A stretch of 64,000 nt of DNA from Virgisporangium aliadipatigenens (GCF_016863615.1 NZ_BOPF01000015.1:1-64000), one strand, 5' to 3'. Counted from the stretch's first letter, positions 7,646-19,408 are shown. Notes: generated from the letters alone by a model not told the origin. Translations and numbers: made by a program.

Positions 7646-10600
7646 ATGGCAGACCGTTTGATCGTGCGCGGCGCGCGCGAGCACAACCTGCGCGACGTCA
7701 GCCTTGACCTGCCGCGCGACGCAATGATCGTCTTCACCGGCTTGTCCGGTTCGGGCAAGTCGAGCCTGGCGTTCGACACGATTTTCGCCGAGGGACAGCG
7801 GCGCTACGTGGAGTCGCTCTCCTCGTACGCGCGGCAGTTCCTGGGTCAGATGGACAAGCCCGACGTCGACTTCATCGAGGGGCTCTCCCCGGCGGTGTCG
7901 ATCGACCAGAAGTCGACCTCGCGCAACCCGCGCTCGACGGTCGGCACGATCACCGAGGTCTACGACTACCTGCGGCTGCTCTTCGCGCGCATCGGTGAGC
8001 CGCACTGCCCGACCTGCGGCGAGCCGATCTCCAAGCAGACGCCGCAGCAGATCGTCGACCGCGTGCTGGCGATGAAGGAGGGCACCCGGTTCCAGGTGCT
8101 CGCGCCGGTGGTGCGCGGGCGCAAGGGCGAGTACGTCGACCTCTTCGCCGACCTGCAGTCCAAGGGGTACGCGCGGGCCCGGGTCGACGGCGTCGTGCAT
8201 CCGCTGACCGAGCCGCCGAAGCTGAAGAAGCAGGAGAAGCACACGATCGAGGTGGTCGTCGACCGGCTGGCGGTCAAGGCGACCGGCAAGCAGCGGCTGA
8301 CGGACTCGATCGAGTCGGCGCTGGCCCTGGCCTCCGGCATCGTGGTGCTGGACTTCGTCGACCTGCCGGAGGACGACCCGGCGCGGGAGCGCAAGTTCTC
8401 CGAGCACCTCGCGTGCCCCAACGACCACCCGCTCGCGATCGAGGACCTGGAGCCGCGGTCGTTCTCGTTCAACTCGCCGTACGGCGCCTGTGCCGAGTGC
8501 ACCGGCATCGGGACGAAGAAGGAGGTCGACCCGGAGCTGATCATCCCCGACCCGGAGAAGTCGCTCCGGGAGGGCGCGATCGCGCCGTGGGCGACCGGCC
8601 ACACGCTGGAGTACTTCCTGCGGCTGCTGGAGGCGCTGGGCGAGGAGGAGGGGTTCACCCTCGACACGCCGTGGCGGGCTCTGTCCAACCGCGCGCAGAA
8701 GACGATCCTCCTCGGTGCCGAGGACCAGGTGCACGTGCGGTACCGCAACAAGTACGGCCGCGAGCGCTCCTACTACACCGGCTTCGAGGGCGTGATCCAG
8801 TGGATCGAACGCCGCCACGCCGACACCGAGAGCGAGTGGTCCCGCGACAAGTACGAGGGGTACATGCGCGACGTGCCGTGCGGCGCCTGCGAGGGCACGC
8901 GGCTCAAGCCCGAGGTGCTCGCCGTCACGATCAACGGGCGCAACATCGCCGAGGTCTGCGGGCTGTCGGTGGGCGAGTGCGCCGACCTGCTCGGTGCGAT
9001 GACGCTCAACGACCGGCAGAAGATGATCGCCGAGCGCGTGCTCAAGGAGATCAACGCCCGGCTGCGGTTCCTGGTCGACGTGGGGCTGGACTACCTGTCG
9101 CTCAACCGGGGCGCGGGTACCCTCTCCGGCGGCGAGGCGCAGCGCATCCGGCTGGCCACGCAGATCGGTTCGGGGCTGGTGGGCGTGCTCTACGTCCTCG
9201 ACGAGCCGTCGATCGGGCTGCACCAGCGGGACAACCACCGGCTGATCGAGACGCTGGTGCGCCTGAAGAACCTGGGCAACACGCTGATCGTCGTCGAGCA
9301 CGACGAGGACACGATCCGCACCGCCGACTGGGTGGTCGACATCGGGCCGGGTGCCGGTGAGCACGGCGGCAAGATCGTGCACAGCGGCGACCTCGACGGG
9401 CTGCTGTCCAACGAGGAGTCGATGACCGGCGCGTACCTCTCCGGCAAGCGGGCGATCGCCGTTCCGCCGGTGCGCCGGCCGTCCACGCCCGGCCGCGAGC
9501 TGACCGTGCACGGCGCCCGCGAGCACAACCTGCGCAACCTGACGGTGACGTTCCCGCTGGGGCAGTTCGTGGCGGTGACGGGTGTCTCCGGCTCGGGCAA
9601 GTCGACGCTGGTCAACGACATCCTGCATGCCGTGCTGGCCAACCAGATCAACGGCGCCCGCCTGGTGCCCGGCCGGCACACCCGGGTCAGCGGCCTCGAA
9701 CACGTCGACAAGGTGGTCGGCGTGGACCAGTCGCCGATCGGCCGCACGCCGCGTTCCAACCCGGCCACGTACACCGGCGTCTTCGACAACGTGCGCAAGC
9801 TCTTCGCGGAGACCACCGAGGCGAAGGTGCGCGGCTACGGCCCGGGGCGCTTCTCGTTCAACGTGAAGGGCGGGCGCTGCGAGGCGTGCGCCGGCGACGG
9901 CACCATCAAGATCGAGATGAACTTCCTCCCCGACGTCTACGTGCCGTGCGAGGTCTGCAAGGGCGCCCGGTACAACCGGGAGACCCTGGAGGTGCACTAC
10001 AAGGGCCGCACCATCGCGGAGATCCTGGACATGCCGATCGAGGAGGCGGAGCAGTTCTTCACCGCCATCCCGGCGATCCACCGGCACCTCAAGACGCTGG
10101 TGGACGTGGGCCTGGGCTACGTGCGGCTGGGGCAGCCGGCGCCGACGCTGTCGGGTGGCGAGGCGCAGCGCGTGAAGCTCGCGTCGGAGTTGCAGAAGCG
10201 TTCGACCGGGCGGACCGTGTACGTGCTGGACGAGCCGACCACGGGGCTGCACTTCGAGGACATCCGCAAGCTCCTCGCGGTGCTGCACAGCCTGGTGGAC
10301 AAGGGCAACACGGTGATCGTGATCGAGCACAACCTCGACGTGATCAAGACCGCGGACTGGCTGGTCGACATGGGCCCGGAGGGCGGCCACAAGGGCGGCA
10401 CGGTCGTCGCGGCGGGCACCCCCGAGGAGGTCGCCGTCGTGTCGGCGAGCGCCACCGGGGAGTTCCTGCGGCAGGTGCTGGACGTCTCCGGCGAGGTGTC
10501 GGACGAGGGACCGGCGGTGGCGCGGGCGCGGCGGGCCAACGAGGGGAAGGTCAACGGGGCGCGCGCCACCACGAAGGCGGCGCCGGCGCAGGCCGCGGTC

Positions 10601-10789
10601 GCGAAGACGGCTCCGGCCAAGGCGGCGACGAAGCGTGCGCCGTCGAAGGCCGTGCCGGCCGCGCGGTCCACCGCCGCCAAGGCGACGACCGCCAAGGCGG
10701 TGCCCGCGGCCAAGGCCGTTCCCGCGAAGAAGGCCGCGGCGACGAAGGCGGCGCCGGCCCGCAAGACGACCAGGAACCGAACCGGCTAG
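7646..10789 (+). CDS. uvrA: Excinuclease ABC subunit A with Lys/Ala-rich C-terminal tail
   Basis: The protein has 1047 residues. UvrA is the damage-sensing ATPase of nucleotide excision repair. It has two ABC modules with Walker A motifs GLSGSGKSS (near residue 35) and GVSGSGKST, two signature motifs in LSGGEAQR, and zinc-binding Cys pairs ([17 protein letters not shown] with CEVCKGARY). Usual UvrA length is about 940-960. Here about 80-90 extra residues follow the ATPase core, made of Lys/Ala/Pro repeats ([20 protein letters not shown] and similar), resembling histone H1 tails. The ATG at 7646 matches the conserved [15 protein letters not shown] start. No SOS (LexA) box is seen upstream. Confidence 0.97.
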   Translation: MADRLIVRGAREHNLRDVSLDLPRDAMIVFTGLSGSGKSSLAFDTIFAEGQRRYVESLSSYARQFLGQMDKPDVDFIEGLSPAVSIDQKSTSRNPRSTVGTITEVYDYLRLLFARIGEPHCPTCGEPISKQTPQQIVDRVLAMKEGTRFQVLAPVVRGRKGEYVDLFADLQSKGYARARVDGVVHPLTEPPKLKKQEKHTIEVVVDRLAVKATGKQRLTDSIESALALASGIVVLDFVDLPEDDPARERKFSEHLACPNDHPLAIEDLEPRSFSFNSPYGACAECTGIGTKKEVDPELIIPDPEKSLREGAIAPWATGHTLEYFLRLLEALGEEEGFTLDTPWRALSNRAQKTILLGAEDQVHVRYRNKYGRERSYYTGFEGVIQWIERRHADTESEWSRDKYEGYMRDVPCGACEGTRLKPEVLAVTINGRNIAEVCGLSVGECADLLGAMTLNDRQKMIAERVLKEINARLRFLVDVGLDYLSLNRGAGTLSGGEAQRIRLATQIGSGLVGVLYVLDEPSIGLHQRDNHRLIETLVRLKNLGNTLIVVEHDEDTIRTADWVVDIGPGAGEHGGKIVHSGDLDGLLSNEESMTGAYLSGKRAIAVPPVRRPSTPGRELTVHGAREHNLRNLTVTFPLGQFVAVTGVSGSGKSTLVNDILHAVLANQINGARLVPGRHTRVSGLEHVDKVVGVDQSPIGRTPRSNPATYTGVFDNVRKLFAETTEAKVRGYGPGRFSFNVKGGRCEACAGDGTIKIEMNFLPDVYVPCEVCKGARYNRETLEVHYKGRTIAEILDMPIEEAEQFFTAIPAIHRHLKTLVDVGLGYVRLGQPAPTLSGGEAQRVKLASELQKRSTGRTVYVLDEPTTGLHFEDIRKLLAVLHSLVDKGNTVIVIEHNLDVIKTADWLVDMGPEGGHKGGTVVAAGTPEEVAVVSASATGEFLRQVLDVSGEVSDEGPAVARARRANEGKVNGARATTKAAPAQAAVAKTAPAKAATKRAPSKAVPAARSTAAKATTAKAVPAAKAVPAKKAAATKAAPARKTTRNRTG

Positions 10790-10796
10790 CCTCAAG

Positions 10797-10815
10797 TTAG
10801 GTTACCCTAAGTTAA
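10797..10815 (+). promoter_or_regulatory. IdeR/DtxR iron-box-like site
   Basis: TTAGGTTACCCTAAGTTAA matches the known IdeR consensus TTAGGTTAGGCTAACCTAA at 15 of 19 positions. It lies 8 bp after the uvrA stop and 180 bp before the Rieske lipoprotein gene. Iron control of that gene is an inference. Confidence 0.5.
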
Positions 10816-10994
10816 GTTCTTGCGGGTTCAACGTTTTTCTCACAGTTTTCGGAGGAAGGCATCCCCGCAGGTCAACGGCGCTTTCTGGCGCTTTGGAGCG
10901 ATACACAGCTAATTCCTAAGCAACAAATCGAACCATGCGGGGACTACGCCACGTATGAACTGGAGATCAATGCCGTACCTCCAGGAGGAGCGAG

Positions 10995-11477
10995 ATGAGC
11001 GACACGACCCGACGTTCGGTGCTGGCCGGTGCCGCTGGAATTACCGCCGCGACGGCGCTGGCCGCCTGCGGTGACGATCTCGACGCGCCGGGCACGGACA
11101 ACGCCGCGCCGCCGGCAGCCGGCACCAGCGGACCCGCCGGTGGCAGTTCGCCCTCGGGCAAGGCGTCTTCAACGGCCGGCAACGGTGCCGCCGCCGGAAT
11201 CGCCGCCGTGGCCGACATCCCCGTCGGCGGCGGGAAGATCTTCGCCGAGCAGAAGGTGGTCGTGACCCAGCCGACGGCCGGCACGATCAAGGCGTTCTCG
11301 GTGACGTGCACGCACCAGGGCTGCCCGGTGAGCAAGATCGAGGCCGGCAACATCGTGTGCACCTGCCACAACAGCAAGTTCAAGGTGGCGGACGGATCCC
11401 CGGCGGGTGGCCCGGCGACGAAGCCGCTGACCCCCGCGACCGTCAAGGTCGAGAACGGCCGAGTAGTTCTCGGCTAG
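10995..11477 (+). CDS. Rieske [2Fe-2S] protein with Tat-type signal and lipobox
   Basis: The protein has 160 residues. The N-terminus has a twin-arginine signal (TTRRSVLAG) ending in the lipobox LAAC, predicting folded export and lipid anchoring at about Cys24. A Gly/Ser/Ala-rich spacer (about 25-70) follows, then a Rieske domain whose cluster ligands are CTHQGC and CTCHNSKF. The protein is much shorter than the QcrA subunit of cytochrome bc1 and has no transmembrane helices, so it is probably a stand-alone extracytoplasmic electron carrier. AGGAGGAG lies just before the ATG. An iron-box-like site upstream suggests iron control. Confidence 0.9.
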   Translation: MSDTTRRSVLAGAAGITAATALAACGDDLDAPGTDNAAPPAAGTSGPAGGSSPSGKASSTAGNGAAAGIAAVADIPVGGGKIFAEQKVVVTQPTAGTIKAFSVTCTHQGCPVSKIEAGNIVCTCHNSKFKVADGSPAGGPATKPLTPATVKVENGRVVLG

Positions 11478-11554
11478 CACTGCGTCCTCGGCTAGCAGAC
11501 ACGTGTGGCGCCCGGGGCGGGCGGTGCCCGACGGAAAATGACGTACCCCGGCGA

Positions 11555-11560
11555 TACGCT
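11555..11560 (+). promoter_or_regulatory. -10 hexamer TACGCT, leaderless start of uvrC
   Basis: TACGCT ends 6 nt before the GTG at 11567, and no Shine-Dalgarno sequence is present. Confidence 0.45.
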
Positions 11561-11566
11561 CGGTTG

Positions 11567-13522
11567 GTGCCGGATCCGTCGACCTACCGTCCCGCCCCGG
11601 GCACCATCCCCGAGCTTCCCGGTGTCTACCGGTTCCGGGATCCGACCGGGCGGGTCATCTACGTTGGCAAGGCGAAGAGCCTGCGCCAGCGGCTCAACTC
11701 CTACTTCGCCGACCCGTGGTCGCTGCACGCGCGCACGCAGCAGATGGTCACCACGGCGGCGTCGGTCGACTGGGTCACGGTCAACACCGAGGTCGAGGCG
11801 CTCCAGCTGGAGTACCAGTGGATCAAGGAGTACGACCCCCGGTTCAACGTTCGCTACCGCGACGACAAGAGCTATCCCTACCTGGCGGTCACCCTCGACG
11901 AGGAGTACCCGCGGCTGCAGGTGATGCGCGGCGCCAAACGCAAGGGCGTGCGCTACTTCGGGCCCTACTCCCACGCGTGGGCCATCCGGGAGACGTTGGA
12001 CCTGCTGCTGCGGGTGTTCCCGGCGCGGACGTGCCGGCCCGGGGTGTTCAAGCAGGCGCGGCAGCATCAGCGGCCCTGCCTGCTCGGCTACATCGACAAG
12101 TGCTCCGCGCCCTGCGTCGGGCGGGTCAGCGCCGAGGAGCACCGGCAGATCGCGCTGGAGTTCTGCGACTTCATGGGCGGGCGCACCGACGCCATGGTCA
12201 AGCGGCTCGAGAAGGACATGCACGCCGCGGCCGAGGAGCTGGAGTTCGAGAAGGCCGCCCGGCTGCGCGACGACCTGACCGCGCTGCGGCGGGCCATGGA
12301 GAAGCAGGCCGTCGTCTTCGGGGACGGCACCGACGCCGATGTGGTGGCGTTCGCGGACGACCAGCTCGAAGCGGCGGTGCAGGTCTTCCGGGTGCGCGGC
12401 GGCCGCATCCGTGGACAGCGCGGCTGGGTGGTCGAGAAGACCGAGGACGTGACGTTCGGGGACCTGGTGCACCAGTTCTGCTCGCAGGTCTACGGCGGGG
12501 AGCGCGGCGAGGCCGACATCCCGCGCGAGGTGCTGGTGCCGGAGCTGCCGGCCGACGTGGACGCCCTCGCCGAGTGGCTCTCCGGCCAGCGCGGCGCCAG
12601 GGTGCAGATCCGGGTGCCGCAGCGGGGCGACAAGAAGGCGCTGGCGGACACCGTTCGGCGCAACGCCGAGGAGGCGCTGGTGCGGCACAAGCTGCACCGC
12701 GCGGGCGACCTGACGACCCGCAGCCAGGCCCTCGACGAGCTGGCCGAGGCGCTGACCCTGGAGACCGCGCCGCTGCGCATCGAGTGCTACGACGTCTCGC
12801 AGATCCAGGGCACCGACGTCGTCGCGAGCATGGTCGTCTTCGAGGACGGGCTGCCGCGCAAGAGCGAGTACCGGCGCTTCGCGATCACCGGGGCGACGGA
12901 CGACGTTTCCGCGATCTCGGAGGTGCTGCGCCGCCGGTTCGCCCGCTACAAGGCGGAGACGGGGGACGAGCAGGGGCAGCCGATCGATCCGGAGACGGGG
13001 CGGCCCAGGAAGTTCGCCTATCCGCCGCAGCTGCTCGTGGTCGACGGCGGTGCGCCACAGGTGGCGGCCGCGGCGCAGACGCTTGCCGACGCGGGCATCA
13101 ACGATCTCGCCGTCGTCGGGCTCGCGAAGCGGCTGGAGGAGGTGTGGGTGCCGGCGGAGGAGTTCCCGGTGATCCTGCCGCGCAGCTCGCAGGGGCTGTA
13201 CCTGCTCCAGCGGGTGCGCGACGAGGCGCACCGCTTCGCGATCACGTATCACCGGCAGAAGCGTTCGAGCCGGATGACGGTGTCGGCGCTCGACCAGGTC
13301 CCCGGGCTGGGCGAGGTGCGCCGCAAGGCGCTGATGCGCCACTTCGGGTCGCTGAAGCGGCTGTCGGGCGCGACGGTGGAGGAGATCACGGAGGTGCCCG
13401 GCATCGGCCGCCGCACCGCCGAGGCCATCCTCGCGGCCCTCGGCGCCACCCCACCCCCGCAGCCCGCCGCCCCGGAGCCCGCCGGCCCGCAGCCGGCAGC
13501 GCCGGGAGTTGAACACAAGTAG
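11567..13522 (+). CDS. uvrC: Excinuclease ABC subunit C
   Basis: The protein has 651 residues. UvrC makes both incisions in nucleotide excision repair. The N-terminal GIY-YIG nuclease is visible as PGVYRFRD with [10 protein letters not shown]. The UVR (UvrB-binding) motif is [21 protein letters not shown] (near 225-245). The C-terminal RNase H-like half begins [11 protein letters not shown], and a helix-hairpin-helix region ends the fold ([16 protein letters not shown]). A short Pro/Ala tail follows. The GTG at 11567 is chosen from homology ([20 protein letters not shown]) and the -10-like hexamer before it. It begins the cluster that continues with rapZ, yvcK and whiA. Confidence 0.97.
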   Translation: MPDPSTYRPAPGTIPELPGVYRFRDPTGRVIYVGKAKSLRQRLNSYFADPWSLHARTQQMVTTAASVDWVTVNTEVEALQLEYQWIKEYDPRFNVRYRDDKSYPYLAVTLDEEYPRLQVMRGAKRKGVRYFGPYSHAWAIRETLDLLLRVFPARTCRPGVFKQARQHQRPCLLGYIDKCSAPCVGRVSAEEHRQIALEFCDFMGGRTDAMVKRLEKDMHAAAEELEFEKAARLRDDLTALRRAMEKQAVVFGDGTDADVVAFADDQLEAAVQVFRVRGGRIRGQRGWVVEKTEDVTFGDLVHQFCSQVYGGERGEADIPREVLVPELPADVDALAEWLSGQRGARVQIRVPQRGDKKALADTVRRNAEEALVRHKLHRAGDLTTRSQALDELAEALTLETAPLRIECYDVSQIQGTDVVASMVVFEDGLPRKSEYRRFAITGATDDVSAISEVLRRRFARYKAETGDEQGQPIDPETGRPRKFAYPPQLLVVDGGAPQVAAAAQTLADAGINDLAVVGLAKRLEEVWVPAEEFPVILPRSSQGLYLLQRVRDEAHRFAITYHRQKRSSRMTVSALDQVPGLGEVRRKALMRHFGSLKRLSGATVEEITEVPGIGRRTAEAILAALGATPPPQPAAPEPAGPQPAAPGVEHK

Positions 13523-13748
13523 TGGGGCGAAAAGCTGGTTACGGGGCGCGAATAGCCTGCGGAAGTCCCCAGTACTTGGGACGCGGACCCGGCAGCGGAG
13601 TGGTCGAACACGCCGAAGGCGGATCGACCCGGAGCGGTGCGGCCCGGGAGGCAACGGTCATGCCCCCGACGGACCCGCGAAGGAAAATCCCACCTTCGGG
13701 ACCCACGCTTTGACCACGGTTGAACACCGGGCGGCAACCCGCGCCGCC

Positions 13749-13754
13749 TAGGAT
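13749..13754 (+). promoter_or_regulatory. -10 hexamer TAGGAT, leaderless start of rapZ
   Basis: TAGGAT ends exactly 6 nt before the GTG at 13761. Confidence 0.45.
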
Positions 13755-13760
13755 CGCCGT

Positions 13761-14684
13761 GTGGTGAGTGATTCCGCGGCGGCCGTGGCGCCGCAGGGGA
13801 CCGACGACGGCAACGCCTCGCGTTCCAGCACCGACCTGGTGATCGTGACCGGGGTCTCCGGTGGTGGCCGCAGCACCGTCGCCCGTGCCCTGGAAAACGT
13901 CGGGTACTACGTCGTCGACAACCTGCCGCAGACGCTGCTGCTGGAGATGGCCGAGCTGGCCCACGCCGCCGGCGGCACCGCCAAGCGCACGGCGATGGTG
14001 CTCGACGTGCGCAGTCGCGCGTTCTCGACCGACCTGACGGGGGCCGTGAAGGCGCTGCGCGACCGGGGGTTCAGCCCGCGGATCGTCTTCGTCGACGCCG
14101 ACGACAAGGTGCTGATCCGCCGCTTCGAGAGCGTGCGGCGGGCGCATCCGCTGCAGGGCAACGGGCGGCTGGCCGACGGCATCGCCGCCGAGCGCGAACT
14201 GCTGCTCGACGCCCGCGAGCAGGCCGACGTCCTGATCGACACCAGCCACCTCAACGTCAACCAGCTGCGCGCGCGGATCGAGGAGATGTTCGCGGGGGAG
14301 GACTCGCGGCGGCTGCGGGTGACGGTGCTGTCGTTCGGGTTCAAGTACGGGCTGCCGCCGGACGCGGACTTCGTGCTCGACGCGCGGTTCCTGCCCAACC
14401 CGTATTGGGTGCCGGAGCTGCGCGAACACACCGGTCGGGACACCGAGGTGAGCAAGTACGTGCTGGGCCAGCACGGCGCGCGCACGTTCATCGAGACGTA
14501 CGCGCGATTGATCAACACCACCGCTCCGGGTTTCGAACGCGAGGGGAAGCGGTACCTTACGGTGGCCGTAGGATGTACGGGCGGCAAGCACCGTTCGGTG
14601 GCGATCGCCGAGGAGCTGGCCCGCCGCCTGCGTGACGTCCGGCTGGCGGCATCAGCGCAGCACCGCGACCTGGGGCGGGAATGA
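13761..14684 (+). CDS. rapZ: RapZ-family nucleotide-binding protein (YvcJ)
   Basis: The protein has 307 residues. RapZ in E. coli is an RNase E adaptor that controls glucosamine-6-phosphate synthase; its role in actinobacteria is less clear. The P-loop is GVSGGGRSTV, with Arg in place of the usual Lys as is normal in actinobacterial members, followed by YYVVDNLPQTL. The C-terminal domain has SFGFKYGLPPDADFVLDARFLPNPYW and the conserved GCTGGKHRSV. Its stop overlaps the yvcK start by ATGA, so the two are translationally coupled. The order rapZ-yvcK-whiA is conserved in Gram-positive bacteria. Confidence 0.95.
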   Translation: MVSDSAAAVAPQGTDDGNASRSSTDLVIVTGVSGGGRSTVARALENVGYYVVDNLPQTLLLEMAELAHAAGGTAKRTAMVLDVRSRAFSTDLTGAVKALRDRGFSPRIVFVDADDKVLIRRFESVRRAHPLQGNGRLADGIAAERELLLDAREQADVLIDTSHLNVNQLRARIEEMFAGEDSRRLRVTVLSFGFKYGLPPDADFVLDARFLPNPYWVPELREHTGRDTEVSKYVLGQHGARTFIETYARLINTTAPGFEREGKRYLTVAVGCTGGKHRSVAIAEELARRLRDVRLAASAQHRDLGRE

Positions 14685-15631
14685 TCCGAATCGTAGCGTT
14701 CGGCGGGGGACACGGACTCGCCACTACGCTGCGGGCGCTTCGGACCCTGCGCAAACCGTTCGACCTCGACATCACGGCCGTGGTGACGGTCGGCGACGAC
14801 GGCGGCTCCAGCGGACGGCTCATCGCCGAACGCAACGTTCCCGTGCCGCCGGGCGATCTCCGGCAGGCGCTGGCCGCTCTCGCGGACGACACCGACCCGA
14901 CGACGAGACGCACGGCGGAGCTGTTCCAGCACCGGTTCGGCGGGCAGGACTCGCTGGCCGGGCACCCGGTGGGCAATCTGGTGCTGTGCGGGCTGATGGA
15001 GCAGTTCGGGGATCCGATCGCCGCGCTCGACCACGCCGCGACGCTGGTCCGCGCGGCGGGGCGGGTGCTGCCGATGGCGATGAAGTCGGTGCAGATCGAG
15101 GCGGACGTGTACGGCGGCGATCCGGCCCGTCCGGACGAGGTCGTCGTGGTGCGCGGCCAGCATCAGGTGGCGGTGGCGCGCGGGGTGGTGCACACCGTTC
15201 GGCTCACGCCGGCGCCGCACGCGTGTGCGGAGGCGATCGAGGCGGTGCGCCGGGCCGACTGGCTCATCTTCGGGCCGGGTTCCTGGTACACGAGCGTGAT
15301 CCCGCATCTGCTGGTACCGGAGATCGCGGATGCGGTGGCGGGTAGCGCTGCGCGTAAGCTGGTCACGCTCAACCTCGCGATGGACCAGGAGACTCACGGG
15401 CTGTCATTGCCGGATCACCTTGCGGCACTCACCCGTTACCTACCGGGCCTCCGGGCAGATGTAGTTCTTGCCGACGGCAAAGCCGTGGGCGAGCCCGAAC
15501 CTGTGCATCGCGCGGCGGAGTCGCTCGGCGCACGGTTGGTGCTCGCTCCGGTCGCGGTGCCCGACGGGGCAGCGCGCCATGACCCGGCCGCACTCGCGGT
15601 CGCTCTGGAGCCGATCCTCGTGGATGGGTAG
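14681..15631 (+). CDS. yvcK: Gluconeogenesis factor, YvcK/CofD-like
   Basis: The protein has 316 residues. YvcK is a UDP-sugar-binding protein needed for growth on gluconeogenic carbon and for cell-wall supply. The family signature is FGGGHGLATTLRALR at the N-terminus, then TVGDDGGSSGRL and PPGDLRQALAALAD. Later motifs are HPVGNLVLCGL and FGPGSWYTSVIPHLLVP. It overlaps rapZ by 4 bp and is followed by whiA after about 95 bp. The family call is secure; the bound ligand in this organism is not known. Confidence 0.95.
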   Translation: MIRIVAFGGGHGLATTLRALRTLRKPFDLDITAVVTVGDDGGSSGRLIAERNVPVPPGDLRQALAALADDTDPTTRRTAELFQHRFGGQDSLAGHPVGNLVLCGLMEQFGDPIAALDHAATLVRAAGRVLPMAMKSVQIEADVYGGDPARPDEVVVVRGQHQVAVARGVVHTVRLTPAPHACAEAIEAVRRADWLIFGPGSWYTSVIPHLLVPEIADAVAGSAARKLVTLNLAMDQETHGLSLPDHLAALTRYLPGLRADVVLADGKAVGEPEPVHRAAESLGARLVLAPVAVPDGAARHDPAALAVALEPILVDG

Positions 15632-15726
15632 CCGTCGGAGTGATATCTCCGCCGGGTACAAATAGGAGCGATCTCCCGATGGTGGAGTGACAGCAGACGA
15701 CCCGACCGGCCCCCGAGGTGAACACG

Positions 15727-16707
15727 ATGGCGATGACCGCTGCGGTCAAGGACGAGCTGAGCCGGGTTGACGTGGCCAAGCCATGTTGCCGTCGCGCCGA
15801 GATGGCGGCGCTGCTCCGCTTCTCCGGCGGGCTGCACATCGTGTCGGGCCGCGTGGTCGTGGAGGCCGAACTCGACACCAACGCCGTCGCGCGCCGGCTC
15901 AAGCGCGAGATCAGCCAGGTCTTCGGCTACCAGTCCGAGATCCATGTGCTGGCCTCCGGCGGGCTGCGCAAGAGCAGCCACTTCATCCTCCGCGTCGTCA
16001 AGGACGGGGAGGCCCTCGCGCGGCAGACCGGGCTGCTCGACGTTCGCGGCCGGCCGGTTGTCGGCCTCCCGTCGAACGTCGTCACCGGCAACCTCTGCTG
16101 CGCCGTCTCCGTGTGGCGCGGGGCGTTCCTGGCGCACGGTTCGCTGACCGAGCCGGGGCGTTCGTGCGCGCTGGAGATCACCTGCCCGGGCCCGTTGGCG
16201 GCGGTCGCGCTGGTCGGCGCCGCCCGCCGGATCGGCCTCACGGCGAAGGCGCGCGAGGTGCGCGGGGTGGACCGCGTGGTGGTCAAGGACGGCGACGCGA
16301 TCGGCGCGCTGCTGACCCGCATCGGCGCCCACAGCACCGTGCTGACCTGGGAAGAGCGCCGGGTGCGCCGCGAGGTGCGCGCCACGGCCAACCGCCTGGC
16401 CAACTTCGACGACGCCAACCTGCGCCGTTCGGCCCGGGCCGCGGTCGCGGCGGCCGCCCGGGTGGCCCGCGCGCTGGAGATCCTCGGCGACGTCGCGCCC
16501 AATCACCTGACCAGCGCCGGCGCTCTCCGGCTGGAGCACCGCCAGGCGAGCCTGGAGGAGCTCGGCGCGCTCGCCGACCCGCCGCTCACGAAGGACGCCA
16601 TCGCGGGCCGGATCCGCCGGTTGCTGGCGCTGGCCGACAAGCGCGCCCGCGACCTGGGCATCCCCGACACCGAAAGCGTCGTCACGCCCGACATGCTGGT
16701 GGGATGA
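15727..16707 (+). CDS. whiA: Sporulation regulator WhiA
   Basis: The protein has 326 residues. WhiA is a DNA-binding regulator with a LAGLIDADG-derived N-terminal domain and a C-terminal helix-turn-helix. In streptomycetes it acts with WhiB at the switch to sporulation septation. Visible motifs are [12 protein letters not shown] at the start, [18 protein letters not shown], and [19 protein letters not shown] before the HTH. The ATG at 15727 is preferred over the GTG at 15718 because GAGGTG (15715-15720) then serves as its ribosome site; 15733 is also possible. Presence of WhiA fits a differentiating or coccoid actinobacterium alike. Confidence 0.95.
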   Translation: MAMTAAVKDELSRVDVAKPCCRRAEMAALLRFSGGLHIVSGRVVVEAELDTNAVARRLKREISQVFGYQSEIHVLASGGLRKSSHFILRVVKDGEALARQTGLLDVRGRPVVGLPSNVVTGNLCCAVSVWRGAFLAHGSLTEPGRSCALEITCPGPLAAVALVGAARRIGLTAKAREVRGVDRVVVKDGDAIGALLTRIGAHSTVLTWEERRVRREVRATANRLANFDDANLRRSARAAVAAAARVARALEILGDVAPNHLTSAGALRLEHRQASLEELGALADPPLTKDAIAGRIRRLLALADKRARDLGIPDTESVVTPDMLVG

Positions 16708-16855
16708 CTACCTTTTAGAGCTTCATTTCGCGGGCCCGTCTCGGGGGCGCGACCGTTGCCTCCCGGGCCGCACCGCTGGGCCCTGGCGGGCCTACGCTTT
16801 CACGTCCGCGTGTAGTCGCGGCGCCTCCGGCGGCCGGATCCCCCGGCCCGCCCGG

Positions 16856-16939
16856 ACTCACACGGGTGTGAGTTGAGTGCGGACGTGTGTGAGCTCAGGG
16901 AGATCAAATCGCTAGTTGATATCCCTCAGCTCACACACG
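16856..16939. terminator. Nested inverted repeats, bidirectional terminator
   Basis: Two hairpins built of GTGTGAG/CTCACAC units lie between convergent whiA and a membrane protein gene. The first is ACTCACAC-GG-GTGTGAGT (16856-16873). The second has 24-nt arms at 16884-16907 and 16916-16939 with an 8-nt loop and only two mismatches; its right arm covers the stop codon of the minus-strand gene. The rest of 16708-16930 shows no other feature. Confidence 0.7.
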
Positions 16940-18202
16940 TTGGGCGGCCGGCTCGTCGTTGGGCTCGGCGGCCGGGGGAGTGGTCGGGGCGGGGTCCTGC
17001 GTCGCAGCGGGAGTGCGGGTGCGCTGGGCGAGGGATACCGCGCAGGGGAGGCCTACCACCGCGAGGAGCCAGACCGGGCTGTAGAGGCGGTCGCCCTCCA
17101 GCCAGTCGGGGTGTGCCACCTCCGTGGCCAGGCCGGTCAGCGCCGCCGCGATCGTCAGCAGCGCCGCCGGGCGGTGCCAGCGCCAGAGGAAGAACCCGCC
17201 GGCCACCAACGCCGTGACGAGCAGCGGGGCGGCGGCCTGTTCGGCGATCCACTTGTCCCAGAAGCGGATGTTGATCACGATCAGCCGCCGCCACGGGTCG
17301 GGCACGTCCGGCACCGCGAAGTGGCTGGTGAACGTGTCCTGCAGGGATTCCGAGGAGCCGGGCAGGCCGGCGAGTGACGTTCCCCCGGAAATCGCGATCG
17401 TCAGGCCGGACGAGACGCCGAACAGCCACGCGAGCCCGCGGTGACGATGATCACGCGCGAACATCCAGATCCCCACGGCGCCCGCGGCCAGCGCGGCGGT
17501 GACCAGCATCATCGACGAGTACTTCACCAGCGACCCCACGACCGTGGCGCCCACCAGGAGCCCGACGCCCGGTCTGACCCGCCGCTGGATCAGCAGCACC
17601 GCCCCGATCAGCGCCACCAGCATCGTCAACATCTGCGGCCCCTCGGCCAACATCCGCGACGACCAGAACCCGATCGGCGTCGCGTAGTACAGCACCTGCC
17701 CCGCGACGGCCACCCGGTCCGAGCAGCCCAACATCCGCAGCAGCTGGAACACCAGCAGCCCGCACGCGATCGCGATCAACAGGCTCGTCGCCCACATCCC
17801 GTGCTTCGGCCCCAGGATCCCCACCAGCGGCGTCATCAACAGCGGATAGCCCGGCCGGCTGGAGAAGATCGCCTGGTAGCGCTCCCCGCGCGGGTACATC
17901 CCGTCCTTGTTGTTCTGGAGACACCCGAGGAACTGCTTCTGGTAGATCTGCGGGCTGAACGTCCGGCGCACGTCGGCGCGGCGCTCCCGCTCCCAGATCT
18001 TCGCCTCGCTGTCGCACATGAGCCGCTTGGCCTTCTCGTTGGCCTCGGCCTCGGAGACGCCGAGAAACTGCTGCGCCTGGCTCACGTACCGCGCGGAGTC
18101 CGGGAAGACCTGCGCCTTGGGATAGTTGACGAACTGGAGCACGACGTAGCCGAGAACGACCAGCGCGGGTACCAGCCAATGGCGGGGAAAACGAGAAACC
18201 AC
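16931..18202 (-). CDS. Polytopic membrane protein, GT-C-like, function unknown
   Basis: The protein has 423 residues with about nine or ten hydrophobic helices. A first helix (VPALVVLGYVVLQFV) is followed by a large outside-type loop with PDSARYVSQAQQF and two Cys (RLMCD, FLGCL). This is the arrangement of GT-C membrane glycosyltransferases, where an acidic residue in the first loop is catalytic (here in FPDSARY). The C-terminal 40 residues are Pro/Thr/Ala-rich and likely cytoplasmic. The GTG at 18202 has a TACCAT hexamer 6 nt upstream and no Shine-Dalgarno sequence. The enzyme role and substrate are unproven. Confidence 0.8.
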   Translation of the reverse strand: MVSRFPRHWLVPALVVLGYVVLQFVNYPKAQVFPDSARYVSQAQQFLGVSEAEANEKAKRLMCDSEAKIWERERRADVRRTFSPQIYQKQFLGCLQNNKDGMYPRGERYQAIFSSRPGYPLLMTPLVGILGPKHGMWATSLLIAIACGLLVFQLLRMLGCSDRVAVAGQVLYYATPIGFWSSRMLAEGPQMLTMLVALIGAVLLIQRRVRPGVGLLVGATVVGSLVKYSSMMLVTAALAAGAVGIWMFARDHRHRGLAWLFGVSSGLTIAISGGTSLAGLPGSSESLQDTFTSHFAVPDVPDPWRRLIVINIRFWDKWIAEQAAAPLLVTALVAGGFFLWRWHRPAALLTIAAALTGLATEVAHPDWLEGDRLYSPVWLLAVVGLPCAVSLAQRTRTPAATQDPAPTTPPAAEPNDEPAAQRV

Positions 18203-18208
18203 GCGCGC

Positions 18209-18214
18209 ATGGTA
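18209..18214 (-). promoter_or_regulatory. -10 hexamer TACCAT, leaderless start
   Basis: TACCAT on the minus strand ends 6 nt before the GTG at 18202. Confidence 0.45.
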
Positions 18215-18215
18215 A

Positions 18216-19406
<1,191 letters not shown>

Positions 19407-19408
19407 TC

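Noticed and set aside
7580-10795. A 1071-codon open frame on the minus strand opposite uvrA
   Set aside because: It is a shadow caused by high GC; the plus frame is a clear UvrA and the antisense product is Arg/Leu/Val-rich with no fold.
13523-13760. A small gene between uvrC and rapZ
   Set aside because: Short frames here have mixed codon bias; the 17-codon one starting ATGCCCCCG is not convincing.
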